Shown: positions 17,843 to 27,364 of the stretch, piece by piece | Layout of the letters: each line of letters starts with the position of its first letter | Position numbering within the stretch: position 1 is the stretch's first letter | Translations under genes and position numbers: made by a program | NCBI GenBank assembly: GCA_000381625.1 | Contig: KB906767.1 | Coordinates: 6,120,462 to 6,184,461 of the forward strand | Source: Bryobacterales bacterium KBS 96 | GTDB taxonomy: Bacteria; Acidobacteriota; Terriglobia; Bryobacterales; Bryobacteraceae | Length of the DNA stretch: 64,000 nt | Reading direction: 5' to 3' | Notes under the pieces: model-generated | What the model was told of the DNA's origin: nothing | What the model saw: the letters and a program-made list of their open reading frames with translations, nothing else | Database searches by the model: none

Positions 17843-18811
17843 ATGAAATACCGTAAGCTTGGCAAAACGAATCTGGAACTCAGTGAAATCGGTTACGGCG
17901 CCTGGGGCATCGGCGGTAACCAGTGGCTGGGAAACAACGATGACGAATCGCTAAAGGCGTTACGCCACTCCTTTGACCTTGGCTTAAACTTTATCGATAC
18001 TGCTCTGGCTTACGGCGATGGCCACAGCGAGCGGCTCGTGGGAAAAGCGGTTCGCGATTCCGGAAAAGAAATTTATATCGCTACCAAGATTCCGCCAAAG
18101 GATCAGGTATGGCCCGCGTCGCCAAAAACGCCGATTGACAAGGTCTTTCCGTACAAGTACATCATCCGGTGTACCGACGAGAGCCTTCGCAATCTGAACC
18201 GCGAACAGATCGATCTGCAGCAGTTTCATGTCTGGACTGATGCCTGGACGCAAACCGAGGAATGGAAGCGGGCGATTGAAGATTTAAAGAAGAGCGGCAA
18301 GATTCGGTTCATGGGTATTTCCGTCAGCGAGCACGGACCAGACACCGCCCTTGAAGCGTTAAGGACGAATCTGATTGATGCCGTTCAGGTGATCTACAAC
18401 ATCTTCGATCAAAGTCCCGAAACGAATCTGTTTCCGCTTTGTCAAAAATTGAATATCGGCGTGCTGGCGAGAGTGCCTCTCGACGAAGGCGGTTTAACGG
18501 GTACCATCACGCCCGATACGCAGTTTGAACGAAGCGAGTTCCGCGCACACTACTTCCGGGGGGACCGGAAACAGCAGGTTGTCGAGCACGTAGAAGCTCT
18601 CAGGAAAGATCTCGCAGGCATCCCCGGCACTCTGCCCGAGATTGCTCTGCGCTTCTGCCTTTCGCATCCGGCCGTGACAACCGTCATTCCGGGTATGCGG
18701 CGCGTCAAAACCGTCGATAGCAGTTGCCGCGTATCGGACGAAGGACGGTTGCCCTCAGACGTGCTCGCGATCTTGAAGCGGCACGCATGGGACCGGAATT
18801 TTTACGAATAG
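17843..18811 (+). CDS. Aldo/keto reductase
   Basis: 322 aa from ATG 17843 (MKYRKLGKTNLELSEIGYG). The longer open frame to 17498 is antisense to the neighbouring gene and is rejected. The TIM-barrel NAD(P)H oxidoreductase tetrad is complete: Asp52, Tyr57, Lys82 and His129. The substrate is unknown. Sequence style fits the AKR11/12-like bacterial branch often annotated as general stress or sugar aldehyde reductases. It is a single gene; its promoter must lie in the 84-nt gap shared with the divergent gene at 17758. Confidence 0.9.
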   Translation: MKYRKLGKTNLELSEIGYGAWGIGGNQWLGNNDDESLKALRHSFDLGLNFIDTALAYGDGHSERLVGKAVRDSGKEIYIATKIPPKDQVWPASPKTPIDKVFPYKYIIRCTDESLRNLNREQIDLQQFHVWTDAWTQTEEWKRAIEDLKKSGKIRFMGISVSEHGPDTALEALRTNLIDAVQVIYNIFDQSPETNLFPLCQKLNIGVLARVPLDEGGLTGTITPDTQFERSEFRAHYFRGDRKQQVVEHVEALRKDLAGIPGTLPEIALRFCLSHPAVTTVIPGMRRVKTVDSSCRVSDEGRLPSDVLAILKRHAWDRNFYE

Positions 18812-18878
18812 CTTACCGCCCAACTACAGTGTCCGAGTACTCTCCCGATTCATCCACGGTAGAAAGTTCTTCTCCGCC

Positions 18879-18908
18879 AATTAGGCCGGCCGCTAGGTGA
18901 CCCTAATT
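18879..18908. terminator. Possible bidirectional hairpin between convergent genes
   Basis: AATTAGG (18879-18885) and CCTAATT (18902-18908) form a 7-bp stem with a 16-nt loop between two convergent genes. There is no T-tract, so termination is only suggested. Confidence 0.3.
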
Positions 18909-18928
18909 CACGGCGGCTTCAGAATTGA

Positions 18929-21900
18929 TCAGCGAAAAGTGACGATCTCCATCGCATAGTTCTGCGCGGAACTGGCGGTGAGAGAGGTTTGATACGATCC
19001 CGTGGCCGAGACGATGCGGTCGAGCAAGCAGACCGTGGCTCCATTGGAATCATTAGTTTGACTCTCGATGGTCCAGCCGCTGGCAGGACTGGAACAGAAA
19101 GGATTCGATGCTCCTGTCGCCGCCCAGGAAAAGAGATATTCATTTGCCGCCGTGGTAGTAACCGCGGCGGACGACCATGCGGTTGTCGACGTGAGGGATT
19201 CGTGAAAACCGGATTGATCAAGCGGCGTCGAGGAATTCAGCCCGGCCACCTCCGCCACGGCTACCAATAGATAGGTGCTGCCGCCACTGAAGTTCAACGT
19301 CAATGAGGCGGCGCCGCCGGCAGTGGACTTGGCGTAGTAGAAATTGTTGTAGATGGCGCTGCCGGAGACGTTATGGTAGATCGAAGTTGCCAGACCGCGT
19401 GTGAACGCGTCTCCGGAACCGTCGGTCACGCTGCTGATATCCAGAGGCCAGAAGCTCACTCCCACAATCAAAGTGTGCCCTGCGCCAGTGGCTTGGGGGA
19501 GGGTAAGGGTGACCGTTCCGCCGGCAGTAGGCTGGCGGCTGAAGGTAGCTTTCTGGATCAGAGAAATGGCGGGGAGAGCAGTCAGCGTGAAACCGTTGGA
19601 CAGAGTGCTGGATTGGCTGTCGGGATTGGTGACCGTAACGTTGCGAGAACCCAGGATGGCGGCGGAGCCGATGGCGATGTTGGCGGTGAGTTGAGTGGCC
19701 GAGTTGAACGTGCAGGAGTTCACGGTAATACCCGCTCCAAAGCTGCAGGTGGCGCCGCTTTGGAAGTTGCTGCCGGCGAGGATGACGCTGCTCAAATTCT
19801 GGCCCTGAGCGCCGGAATTGGGATTGACTGAGCTCAGCGTTGGTGGCGGAGGCGGACCAGTCGTGGTCACCGTGAAGCCGTTGGACAGAGTGCTGGATTG
19901 GCTATCGGGATTCGTGACAGTAACATTGCGAGAACCCAGGGTAGCGGCGGAGCCGATGCTGATGCTGGCGGTGAGTTGAGTGGACGAGTTGAAGGCGCAG
20001 GAGTTCACGGTAATACCCGCGCCAAAGCTGCACGTGGCGCCGCTCTGGAAGTTGCTGCCGGCGAGGATGACGCTGCTCAAATTCTGGCCTTGATTGCCGG
20101 AACTGGGATTGATTGATCTCAGCGTGGGGGGCGGAGGCGGCGACGATGACCCGCTCTTGAATGTCACGATCTCCATTGCATAATTCTGCGCGGAACTGGC
20201 GGTGAGGGAGGTCTGATACGATCCCGTGGCCGGGGCGATGCCATCGAGCAAACACACCGTGGCTCCGTTGGAATTGGTTTGAGTCTCGATGGTCCAGCCG
20301 CTGGCAGGACTGGAACAAGAAGGATTCGACGCTCCCGTCGCCGCCCAGGAAAACAGATATTCATTTGCTGCCGTGGTGGTGACTGTGGCGGATGACCACG
20401 CGGCGGTAGCGGTGAGTGAATCGTGAAAGCCGGATTGATCGAGCGGGGTGGAGGAATTCAGCCCGGCTACCTCCGCCACGGCCACCAATAGATAGGTGCT
20501 GCCGCCACTGAAGTTCAAGGTCAATGAGGTGGCCCCGCCGGCAGTGGACTTGGCGTAATAAAAATTGTTATAGATGGCGCTGCCGGAGACGTTATGGAAG
20601 ATCGAAGTTGCCAGACCGCGCGTGAATGTGTCTCCGGAACTGTCGGTCACACTGCTGATATCCAAAGGCCAGAAACTCACTCCCACAATCAAAGTGTGCC
20701 CGGCGCCAGTGGCTTGGGGTAGGGTAAGGGTGACCGTTCCGCCGGAAGTAGGTTGGCGGCTGAAGGTAACTTTCTGAATTAGAGAAATGGCGGGAAGAGC
20801 AGTCACCGTGAAACCGTTGGACAGAGTGCTGGATTGGCTGTCGGGATTCGTGACGGTGACGTTGCGCGAGCCAAGCGTAGCGGTGGAGCCGATGGTGATA
20901 TTGCCGGTGAGTTGAGTGGCCGAGTTGAAGGCGCAGGAGTTCACGGTAATACCCGCCCCAAAGCTGCAAGTCGCGCCGCTTTGGAAATTGCTGCCCGTGA
21001 GGATCACGCCGGTCAAATTCTGGCCCTGAGCGCCGGAAGTGGGATTGACCGAACTCAGTGTGGGCGGCGGAGGCGGACCAGCCATGGTCACTGTGAAGCC
21101 GTTGGACAAAGTGCTGGATTGGCTGTCGGGATTCGTGACCGTAACATTGCGAGAACCCAGAGTAGCGCCGGAGCCGACGCTGATGCTGGCGGTGAGTTGA
21201 GTGGCCGAGTTGACGGCGCAGGAGTTCACGGTAATAGCCGCCCCAAAGCTGCAAGTGGCGCCGCTCTGGAAGTTGCTGCCGGTGAGGATGACGCTGCTCA
21301 AATTCTGGCCCTGAGCGCCCGAACTGGGATTAACAGAACTCAGTGTGGGCGGAGGCGGCGAGGATGACCCGCTCTTGAATGTGACGATCTCCATCGCATA
21401 GTTCTGCGCGGAACTGGCGGTGAGCGAGGTTTGATACGATCCCGCAGCCGAGGCGATGCGGTCGAGCAAGCACACCGCAGCCCCGTTGGAGGAATCATTG
21501 AATTGAGTCTCGATGGTCCAGCCGCTGGCAGGACTGGAACAGAAAGGATTCGAGGCTCCCGTCGCCGCCCAGGAAAACAGATATTCATTTGCCGCCGTGG
21601 TGGTGACTGCAGCGGACGACCATGCGGTGGTGGGCGTGAGTGAATCGTGAAAGCCGGATTGATCGAGCGGGGTGGAGGAATTCAGCCCGGCCACCTCCGC
21701 CACGGCTACCAACAGATACGTGCTGCCGCCACTGAAGTGCAAGGTCAATGAAGTAGTGCCGCCGGCAGTGGACTTGGCGTAATAAAAATTGTTGTAGATA
21801 GCGCTGCCGGAGACGTCATGGTAGATCGAAGTTGCCAGACCGCGTGTGTACGTGTCTCCGGAACCGTCAGTCACGCTGGTGATATCCAGGGGCCAGAAGC

Positions 21901-22580
21901 TCACTCCCACGATCAAAGTGTGCCCTGCGCCAGTGGCTTGGGGAAGGGTAAGGGTGACCGTTCCGCCGGAAGCAGGCTGGCGGCTGAAGGTAACTTTCTG
22001 GATCAGAGAAATGACGGGGGGAGCAATTACCGTGAAGCCATTGGACAGAGTGCTGGATTGGCTGTCGGGATTGGTGACCGTAACGTTGCGAGAACCCAGG
22101 GTAGCGGTGGAGCCGATGGTGATGCTGGCAGTGAGTTGAGTGGCTGAGTTGACGGCGCAGGAGTTCACGGTAATACCCGCCCCAAAGCTGCAAGTGGCGC
22201 CGCTTTGGAAGTTGCTGCCGGCGAGGATGACGCTGCTCAAATTCTGGCCCTGAGCGCCGGAATTGGGATTGATTGAGCTCAGCGTTGGTGGCGGAGGCGG
22301 ACCAGCCGTGGTCACCGTGAAGCCGTTGGACAGAGTGCTGGATTGGCTATCGGGATTCGTGACGGTGACGTTGCGAGAGCCAACGGTGGCGGCGGCGCCG
22401 ATGGTGATGCTGGCGGTGAATTGAGTAGCCGAGTTGAAGGTGCAGGAGTTCACGGTAATACCCGCCCCAAAGCTGCACGTGGCGCCGCTCTGGAAGTTGC
22501 TGCCGGTGAGGATGACGCTGCTCAAATTCTGGCCTTGGTCGCCGGAAGTGGGATTGATGGAGCTCAGTATGGGCGGCGGG
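18929..22580 (-). repeat. Threefold in-gene tandem repeat, unit about 1.2 kb
   Basis: Three near-identical units lie at about 18929-20150, 20151-21365 and 21366-22580. The landmark ACGATCTCCATCGC/TGC recurs at about 18942, 20166 and 21384 (spacing 1215-1225). Each unit codes for two TIG domains and one beta module. Identity is high at the nucleotide level, including synonymous positions, which points to recent duplication or ongoing homogenisation. Confidence 0.85.
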
Positions 22581-24142
22581 TGCAGCGCGCGAAACAAGAA
22601 GTTAGCAGTGATTTGCTGCATCGCTGGAACGATGCCCTGGCTAGGCGGGAAGTCGTCGAGACCGAGACTCCACTCCATCGTACCGGTTGCAAAGACCAGA
22701 GCTCCGCTACCGGCGGTATAGATGGTCATGTCGCCAAAGACTTGCGGATCGTCGCGGGGATACGGGGAGTGGGCGAGGACGGTTGCTCCGGATGGCGGGT
22801 AAAGGGAATCGGTTTCGTATCCTTCCACGTTAGGGAAAATCGTTCCGTTGGTCACACCTGTGCCATCGAATAACCAATGAGACGCATTGGTGACCACGAT
22901 GTCAGACACAGTCGGCGCCGAGAAGAGGTTGTATTGAACGCCTAGGAGTTCCCCTTCGGGCTCTCCTAAGTCCCTCCACCGAGTGGTAACGAGGCTAGGA
23001 TCGGAAACGGGATCCATGGAAGCGAGTTCTTTGTAGCTGACCATGGTCCGGTCGGCAATGCCGGTGGAAGAGGGCTCGAAGCGAACTTGCCAAAATAATA
23101 CGTTGCTCGCAAAAATCCCGAGATGGACCCCGGCGTCGCGGCCTTGGGTCACGTTGTCGCGCATGTTCCGGGACCAATATTCATCGTGTCCGACCACCAA
23201 AAACACCTTATGGGTGAGAACTGTATTTGGATTTTCGTGGGTGTCTATGTCGGTCGCGTAAGTGATATCGTAGCCTTGGCTCTCCAGCCACCGAACCATC
23301 TGCATCTCGTATCCGGGAGCTCCGTTTAGGCTGACGAAATCTCCGGCGCCGAAATTCCGCCAGTAGGGGCGATTGAATGAGACCTTGACGCCCGTCTTGA
23401 CGCCAGTAGAGTCGGTGGTGTAGAGAGAGCTACCTCCCCACTCGTTGTACGCCTGATAAGTTGCGACGCTGGACTGAAACAGGATTGGCGAATTGCGAGC
23501 ATCGTCGCGCACAACGAAAACGATGTAGCTCTCTTTCGCCGGTGAGGACAGCGACAGCTTGACCAGATAGACTCCGCTGACCCAGTCTGTTGGAATTGTT
23601 AGGCTGTAGGAAACACTCCAATTGCATTCCACAATACCCGTGCCGAATGGTTGATATACCGGGGCGGGCGGCATTGGCTGAACAACGCCGGGCAGAGTAA
23701 CCGGGCCCAACATGAGACGGCCGCCCGTCCCGCTGTACCAGCCCATCCGAAAAACCGAGAGTGTGTAGGAGTTTGTATTTATGGTCCGAACGTGAAAATC
23801 GATCGTGCCACCCTGATTCACGCTGGTCAGCGAAGCATAGCCCTGGATTTCGGCATTAGCATAGTCAGCCGGATTTAGGTCATTGCTTGTGAACATGGTC
23901 GCTCGATTCGTGAGCTGCCAGGCGGTAGTTCCAGGTTTTGTATTTTCCACGGCCACAGAATCCGCTGCGTGGAGAGGGGTCGCTGTAATCAAACAAATAC
24001 AAAGACACAACGTTCGAAGTAAATAGCGTAGGTGTGATGTGGGAGCCTCTCGGTTCCATAGTCTCGCGCCCAGCGCAAGGCTTTCGCTGGCTGCGGTACA
24101 GTTCACCGCCGTTCTTCGACGCGATGGATGAGATGGGCCCAT
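18929..24142 (-). CDS. Giant exported protein: N,N-dimethylformamidase-like domain plus repeated IPT/TIG and beta modules
   Basis: 1737 aa. A signal peptide lies at about 39-59 (ends TPLHAADS), so the ATG at 24142 may be too early, but no better start has a clear ribosome site. Residues ~65-515 resemble the large-subunit domain of N,N-dimethylformamidase-like proteins (FRMGWYSGTGGRLM, FASNVLFWQVRFEP, GHDEYWSRNMR). After that come three copies of [TIG-TIG-beta module]: TIG pairs near 523-705, 1021-1210 and 1425-1515, and ~215-residue beta modules near 708-925, 1115-1333 and 1520-1737. Each TIG begins SSxNPxSGxQGQNLSSVIL. The module QKVTFSRQPxSGGTVTL is not one I can name. It ends without a sorting signal. 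Probably an extracellular or surface protein; its catalytic activity is uncertain. Confidence 0.8.
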   Translation of the reverse strand: MGPSHPSRRRTAVNCTAASESLALGARLWNREAPTSHLRYLLRTLCLCICLITATPLHAADSVAVENTKPGTTAWQLTNRATMFTSNDLNPADYANAEIQGYASLTSVNQGGTIDFHVRTINTNSYTLSVFRMGWYSGTGGRLMLGPVTLPGVVQPMPPAPVYQPFGTGIVECNWSVSYSLTIPTDWVSGVYLVKLSLSSPAKESYIVFVVRDDARNSPILFQSSVATYQAYNEWGGSSLYTTDSTGVKTGVKVSFNRPYWRNFGAGDFVSLNGAPGYEMQMVRWLESQGYDITYATDIDTHENPNTVLTHKVFLVVGHDEYWSRNMRDNVTQGRDAGVHLGIFASNVLFWQVRFEPSSTGIADRTMVSYKELASMDPVSDPSLVTTRWRDLGEPEGELLGVQYNLFSAPTVSDIVVTNASHWLFDGTGVTNGTIFPNVEGYETDSLYPPSGATVLAHSPYPRDDPQVFGDMTIYTAGSGALVFATGTMEWSLGLDDFPPSQGIVPAMQQITANFLFRALHPPPILSSINPTSGDQGQNLSSVILTGSNFQSGATCSFGAGITVNSCTFNSATQFTASITIGAAATVGSRNVTVTNPDSQSSTLSNGFTVTTAGPPPPPTLSSINPNSGAQGQNLSSVILAGSNFQSGATCSFGAGITVNSCAVNSATQLTASITIGSTATLGSRNVTVTNPDSQSSTLSNGFTVIAPPVISLIQKVTFSRQPASGGTVTLTLPQATGAGHTLIVGVSFWPLDITSVTDGSGDTYTRGLATSIYHDVSGSAIYNNFYYAKSTAGGTTSLTLHFSGGSTYLLVAVAEVAGLNSSTPLDQSGFHDSLTPTTAWSSAAVTTTAANEYLFSWAATGASNPFCSSPASGWTIETQFNDSSNGAAVCLLDRIASAAGSYQTSLTASSAQNYAMEIVTFKSGSSSPPPPTLSSVNPSSGAQGQNLSSVILTGSNFQSGATCSFGAAITVNSCAVNSATQLTASISVGSGATLGSRNVTVTNPDSQSSTLSNGFTVTMAGPPPPPTLSSVNPTSGAQGQNLTGVILTGSNFQSGATCSFGAGITVNSCAFNSATQLTGNITIGSTATLGSRNVTVTNPDSQSSTLSNGFTVTALPAISLIQKVTFSRQPTSGGTVTLTLPQATGAGHTLIVGVSFWPLDISSVTDSSGDTFTRGLATSIFHNVSGSAIYNNFYYAKSTAGGATSLTLNFSGGSTYLLVAVAEVAGLNSSTPLDQSGFHDSLTATAAWSSATVTTTAANEYLFSWAATGASNPSCSSPASGWTIETQTNSNGATVCLLDGIAPATGSYQTSLTASSAQNYAMEIVTFKSGSSSPPPPPTLRSINPSSGNQGQNLSSVILAGSNFQSGATCSFGAGITVNSCAFNSSTQLTASISIGSAATLGSRNVTVTNPDSQSSTLSNGFTVTTTGPPPPPTLSSVNPNSGAQGQNLSSVILAGSNFQSGATCSFGAGITVNSCTFNSATQLTANIAIGSAAILGSRNVTVTNPDSQSSTLSNGFTLTALPAISLIQKATFSRQPTAGGTVTLTLPQATGAGHTLIVGVSFWPLDISSVTDGSGDAFTRGLATSIYHNVSGSAIYNNFYYAKSTAGGAASLTLNFSGGSTYLLVAVAEVAGLNSSTPLDQSGFHESLTSTTAWSSAAVTTTAANEYLFSWAATGASNPFCSSPASGWTIESQTNDSNGATVCLLDRIVSATGSYQTSLTASSAQNYAMEIVTFR

Positions 24143-24356
24143 GGCCTCCGCGCGAAATTGTCGCCCGGACGCTCACCTGCGCCCGGTATCCTGTGCTGAA
24201 ACGCAAGGCTAACAGCCCGGTGCTTCCTTGACCAGTACTATGCGAATCAGTACCATTTCGCTTTCATTCCCATTCCACGCGACAGAAATGCTACGCACAC
24301 ATTTTCTGTTGGCCACCTACACGAAGGTCTGATATGCTACTCCTGTAGTTTTCCTA
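24143..24356. promoter_or_regulatory. Divergent intergenic region with padR promoter
   Basis: A candidate promoter for padR is TTGGCC (24309-24314), an 18-nt spacer and TATGCT (24333-24338), giving a very short leader before ATG 24357. No strong Shine-Dalgarno precedes that ATG. CTAC-TCCT-GTAG (24337-24348) is a weak dyad next to the -10. The promoter of the giant gene on the other strand was not located. Confidence 0.45.
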
Positions 24357-24728
24357 ATGAAAAATAGACGTGATGAGAAAGCGGACGTTCTCCAGGGAAC
24401 TCTGATTCTCCTGGTTCTGCGAACATTGGACGCGCTCGGACCGCTGCACGGTTACGGTATCGCTCGCCGCATCGAGCAGATCAGCAAAGACGTGCTGCAG
24501 CTCAACCAGGGCACTCTCTATCCGGCGCTCTTGCGAATGGAGCAGGAAGGATGGATTGCCTCCAAGTGGGGAGCGTCCGATAAGAACCGCCGCGCAAGAT
24601 TCTACTCCATTACTTCGGCTGGGCGGAAACGGCTCGCGAAGGAAACCGAGGATTGGAAGCGCATGTCTTCGACGATTGAACGCTTCCTTGGCTTTGATCC
24701 GGAGAGCTTGGCGGAGGAGGGGGGATGA
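24357..24728 (+). CDS. PadR family transcriptional regulator
   Basis: 123 aa. The winged helix-turn-helix of the PadR family is clear: VLQGTLILLVLRTLDALGPLHGYGIARRIEQ, then QLNQGTLYPALLRMEQEGWI and YSITSAGRKRLAKE. Such short PadR proteins are dimeric repressors. Its stop overlaps the ATG of the ADOP-type permease gene by 4 nt, so it very likely controls that operon. A similar padR-ADOP pair sits in opposite orientation at 30373-27365. Confidence 0.93.
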   Translation: MKNRRDEKADVLQGTLILLVLRTLDALGPLHGYGIARRIEQISKDVLQLNQGTLYPALLRMEQEGWIASKWGASDKNRRARFYSITSAGRKRLAKETEDWKRMSSTIERFLGFDPESLAEEGG

Positions 24729-27358
24729 GCTGGATTAGCGTCGCTTCGGCTCGGGTGCGTGGCCTCTTCAAACACAAGCTGTTAGAGCGCGAACTGGACG
24801 ACGAAGTTCGCTTTCACCTGCAAATGCAGATCGATGACAACCTCAACGCCGGCATGAACGCCACGGAGGCGCGCTATGCGGCGCTGCGCAGCTTTGGCGC
24901 CGTCGAGTCGATGAAAGAAAATTACCGTGAACGCAGAGCCTTCGTTCTGATCGAGACGACGGCGCAGGACTTACGGTATGCGGCGCGGACTCTGCGAAAG
25001 AGTCCTGGATTCACGATAACCGCGATAGCAGTGCTGGCGCTGGCGGTTGGCGCCAATACTGCAATGTTCAGCGTCCTCAATACCGTTCTACTCCGGCCCC
25101 TTCCCTATCGGTCGCCGGAACAGTTGGCGATGTTGTGGACCGAGGATGCGACGCAGAACCTTCGCGAGGGCAGATCGGCGCTTTGGGATGTCGAACAATG
25201 GCGGAATCAAAGTCGGAGCTTCGCGGATATGGCCACCTTCGATGCCGTGAATACCACACTGACCGGATCTGACGGCGTAGAGGAGATTGTGGGCGCGAGC
25301 ATCTCTCCCAACCTGCTTCCGCTCCTCGGTGTCCGGCCCGTCCTGGGGCGCAGTTTTTCGATCGAAGAAGCCGAGCAACAGCAACGGTTGGTCCTGATCA
25401 GTTATCGCTTCTGGCAAGCGCGATTCGGAGGCTCGCACGATGCGCTCAGCGCGACCCTTGTGCTCAATGGCCTGCCTTATCAGATCGTCGGCATCCTCCC
25501 TGCTGATTTCCAAATCGCGCGGCTTGACGCAGACGTGTGGGAGCCGCACAGGAGCCGCCAGACCGTGCGCGGAGCAGAAACGTGGTTCGTCGTTGGACGA
25601 CTTCGACCGACGGTGACGTTCGACCAGGCCCGGGCGGAGATGAGCGCAGTCGCCCGCCGCGTTAACGATCAATTGCCGGCAGCCGAAAGGAACCGGGACA
25701 TCACCGTCGTCCCATTGAGTCTTTACATGGTCGGACCCCAATCGCGACTGGCATTGTGGATACTCAGCGGCGCCGTATTTTGCTTGCTCCTCATCGCTGC
25801 CGCCAACGTCACAAGCCTTTCATTAGCGCGCAGCGTCGCCCGCGCGCGAGAGATGGCCGTTCGCGCTGCGCTTGGAGCAAGTGCTGGACGGATCGTGCGA
25901 CAGTTGCTCACCGAAGGCGTGCTACTCGCGGCGGTCTCGGGACTGATTGGCACACTGCTCGCCGTAGTAGCTATTCGACTCATCCGCGCCTTTGGACCTG
26001 GCAACTTGCCCCGTCTGAATGAAATAAGCCTCGATCTCCGCGTCCTCGGTTGGGCCTTGACCATCTCCATACTCGCGGGAATTCTGGTAGGACTGTTGCC
26101 CGCGATTGCGGCGTTGCGCCGCGACCTGCGTCCCTCCGGCGAGGAGGGTGGCAGAAATGTCTCGGGCGGAGCGGTCACCCGTCGAATCCGCCGCGCGCTC
26201 GTGGTGGCGGATTTTGCGCTCGCGATCGTCCTGCTCGCAGGCGCCGGCTTGCTCGTCCGAAGCTGGTGGTACGTGAACAGTATTGATCCGGGATTCAGAT
26301 CTGAGCGAGTCCTTATGATGGAACTCTCCGCCCCGCCGACCTTCAGCATCCCCGCGCAACGAACCGAACTTTATCACCGCATGCTCGGAACGATCCAGGC
26401 GGTTCCGGGCGTGGAGAACGCCGGCATCATCGGCGATCTATTCATTGCGAACAACAGGGAACAAGTTGTCACGGTCGAACGAGACGACGAAACGGTGTCC
26501 GCGCGGCTGCAGTTTGTGGGAGACGAGGTCAGCGCGGATTTCTTCAAAGCCATCGGGACGCCGCTGCTCCGAGGCCGCTTCTTCTCGATCTGGGATGGGC
26601 GGGATGCTCCGCCGGTCGCGATCATCAACGATGCAATGGCTCGGCGGTCGTGGCCGGGGCACAATCCAGTGGGCAGAAGGTTCAAGTTGGGCCCGCGGGA
26701 TTCCGACCGCCCCTGGTACACAGTTGTGGGTGTCGTGGGCGATATGCGGCGGCAGGGGCTGGAGCGCGAACCGTTCCCGCAAATGTTCGTGTCGCTCGCG
26801 CAGAGTCCTCCTCCGCGCAACGTGGACCTCTTCATACGAACCTCGTCAGACGATCCGATGGCGCTGGCCGGGGCGGTTCGGGCGGCCGTGCGTCGCGTGG
26901 AGAAGAATGCGCCGATCTATGGAGTGGAGCCTTTGGAACAGCAGTTCGGAACCTATCTCGCGCAGCGTCGCTTTCTGACCTCGCTGCTGACCGGTTTCTC
27001 GCTCGTGGCGCTGCTGATGGCCGCTGTCGGGATCTATGGTCTCATCCAGTACTCCATCGCGACGCGTACGCGGGAGATCGGAATCCGCATGGCTGTGGGC
27101 GCTCAAGCCGGGGAGATTTTCCGCATGATCCTCAGTGAGGGACTGAAACTGAGCCTGATCGGATTGATGCTCGGGCTGCTTGAAGCGCTGTGGCTGGGGC
27201 AGGCGGGCTCCAGTCTGCTGTTCGGTGTCACCCCCTCGGATCCATTGACCTTTATTGTGGTGTCGTTATTGCTGATCGCGGTCGCCGTCGCGGCGTGCTG
27301 CTTCCCCGCGCGACGCGCCATGAAAATTGAACCGATCGTCGCGTTGCGGCAAGGGTAA
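24725..27358 (+). CDS. ADOP-type ABC transporter permease (MacB/FtsX-like)
   Basis: 877 aa. The N-terminal ~80 residues are the helical cap seen in acidobacterial duplicated orphan permeases (LERELDDEVRFHLQMQ). A MacB-like unit follows (TM near 95-118, periplasmic domain ~120-330, FtsX helices ~335-460). A second periplasmic part (~500-730) and a terminal FtsX set (~755-875) end in RRAMKIEPIVALRQG. No ATPase gene is adjacent, as is usual for this family. ATG 24725 overlaps padR and has GGAGGAGGGG just upstream. Possible role in efflux or in membrane mechanotransmission; the substrate is unknown. Confidence 0.92.
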   Translation: MSWISVASARVRGLFKHKLLERELDDEVRFHLQMQIDDNLNAGMNATEARYAALRSFGAVESMKENYRERRAFVLIETTAQDLRYAARTLRKSPGFTITAIAVLALAVGANTAMFSVLNTVLLRPLPYRSPEQLAMLWTEDATQNLREGRSALWDVEQWRNQSRSFADMATFDAVNTTLTGSDGVEEIVGASISPNLLPLLGVRPVLGRSFSIEEAEQQQRLVLISYRFWQARFGGSHDALSATLVLNGLPYQIVGILPADFQIARLDADVWEPHRSRQTVRGAETWFVVGRLRPTVTFDQARAEMSAVARRVNDQLPAAERNRDITVVPLSLYMVGPQSRLALWILSGAVFCLLLIAAANVTSLSLARSVARAREMAVRAALGASAGRIVRQLLTEGVLLAAVSGLIGTLLAVVAIRLIRAFGPGNLPRLNEISLDLRVLGWALTISILAGILVGLLPAIAALRRDLRPSGEEGGRNVSGGAVTRRIRRALVVADFALAIVLLAGAGLLVRSWWYVNSIDPGFRSERVLMMELSAPPTFSIPAQRTELYHRMLGTIQAVPGVENAGIIGDLFIANNREQVVTVERDDETVSARLQFVGDEVSADFFKAIGTPLLRGRFFSIWDGRDAPPVAIINDAMARRSWPGHNPVGRRFKLGPRDSDRPWYTVVGVVGDMRRQGLEREPFPQMFVSLAQSPPPRNVDLFIRTSSDDPMALAGAVRAAVRRVEKNAPIYGVEPLEQQFGTYLAQRRFLTSLLTGFSLVALLMAAVGIYGLIQYSIATRTREIGIRMAVGAQAGEIFRMILSEGLKLSLIGLMLGLLEALWLGQAGSSLLFGVTPSDPLTFIVVSLLLIAVAVAACCFPARRAMKIEPIVALRQG

Positions 27359-27364
27359 CGAATC

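Noticed and set aside
20592-21254. 220-aa minus-strand frame within the giant repeat gene
   Set aside because: An out-of-frame shadow produced by the same repeats.
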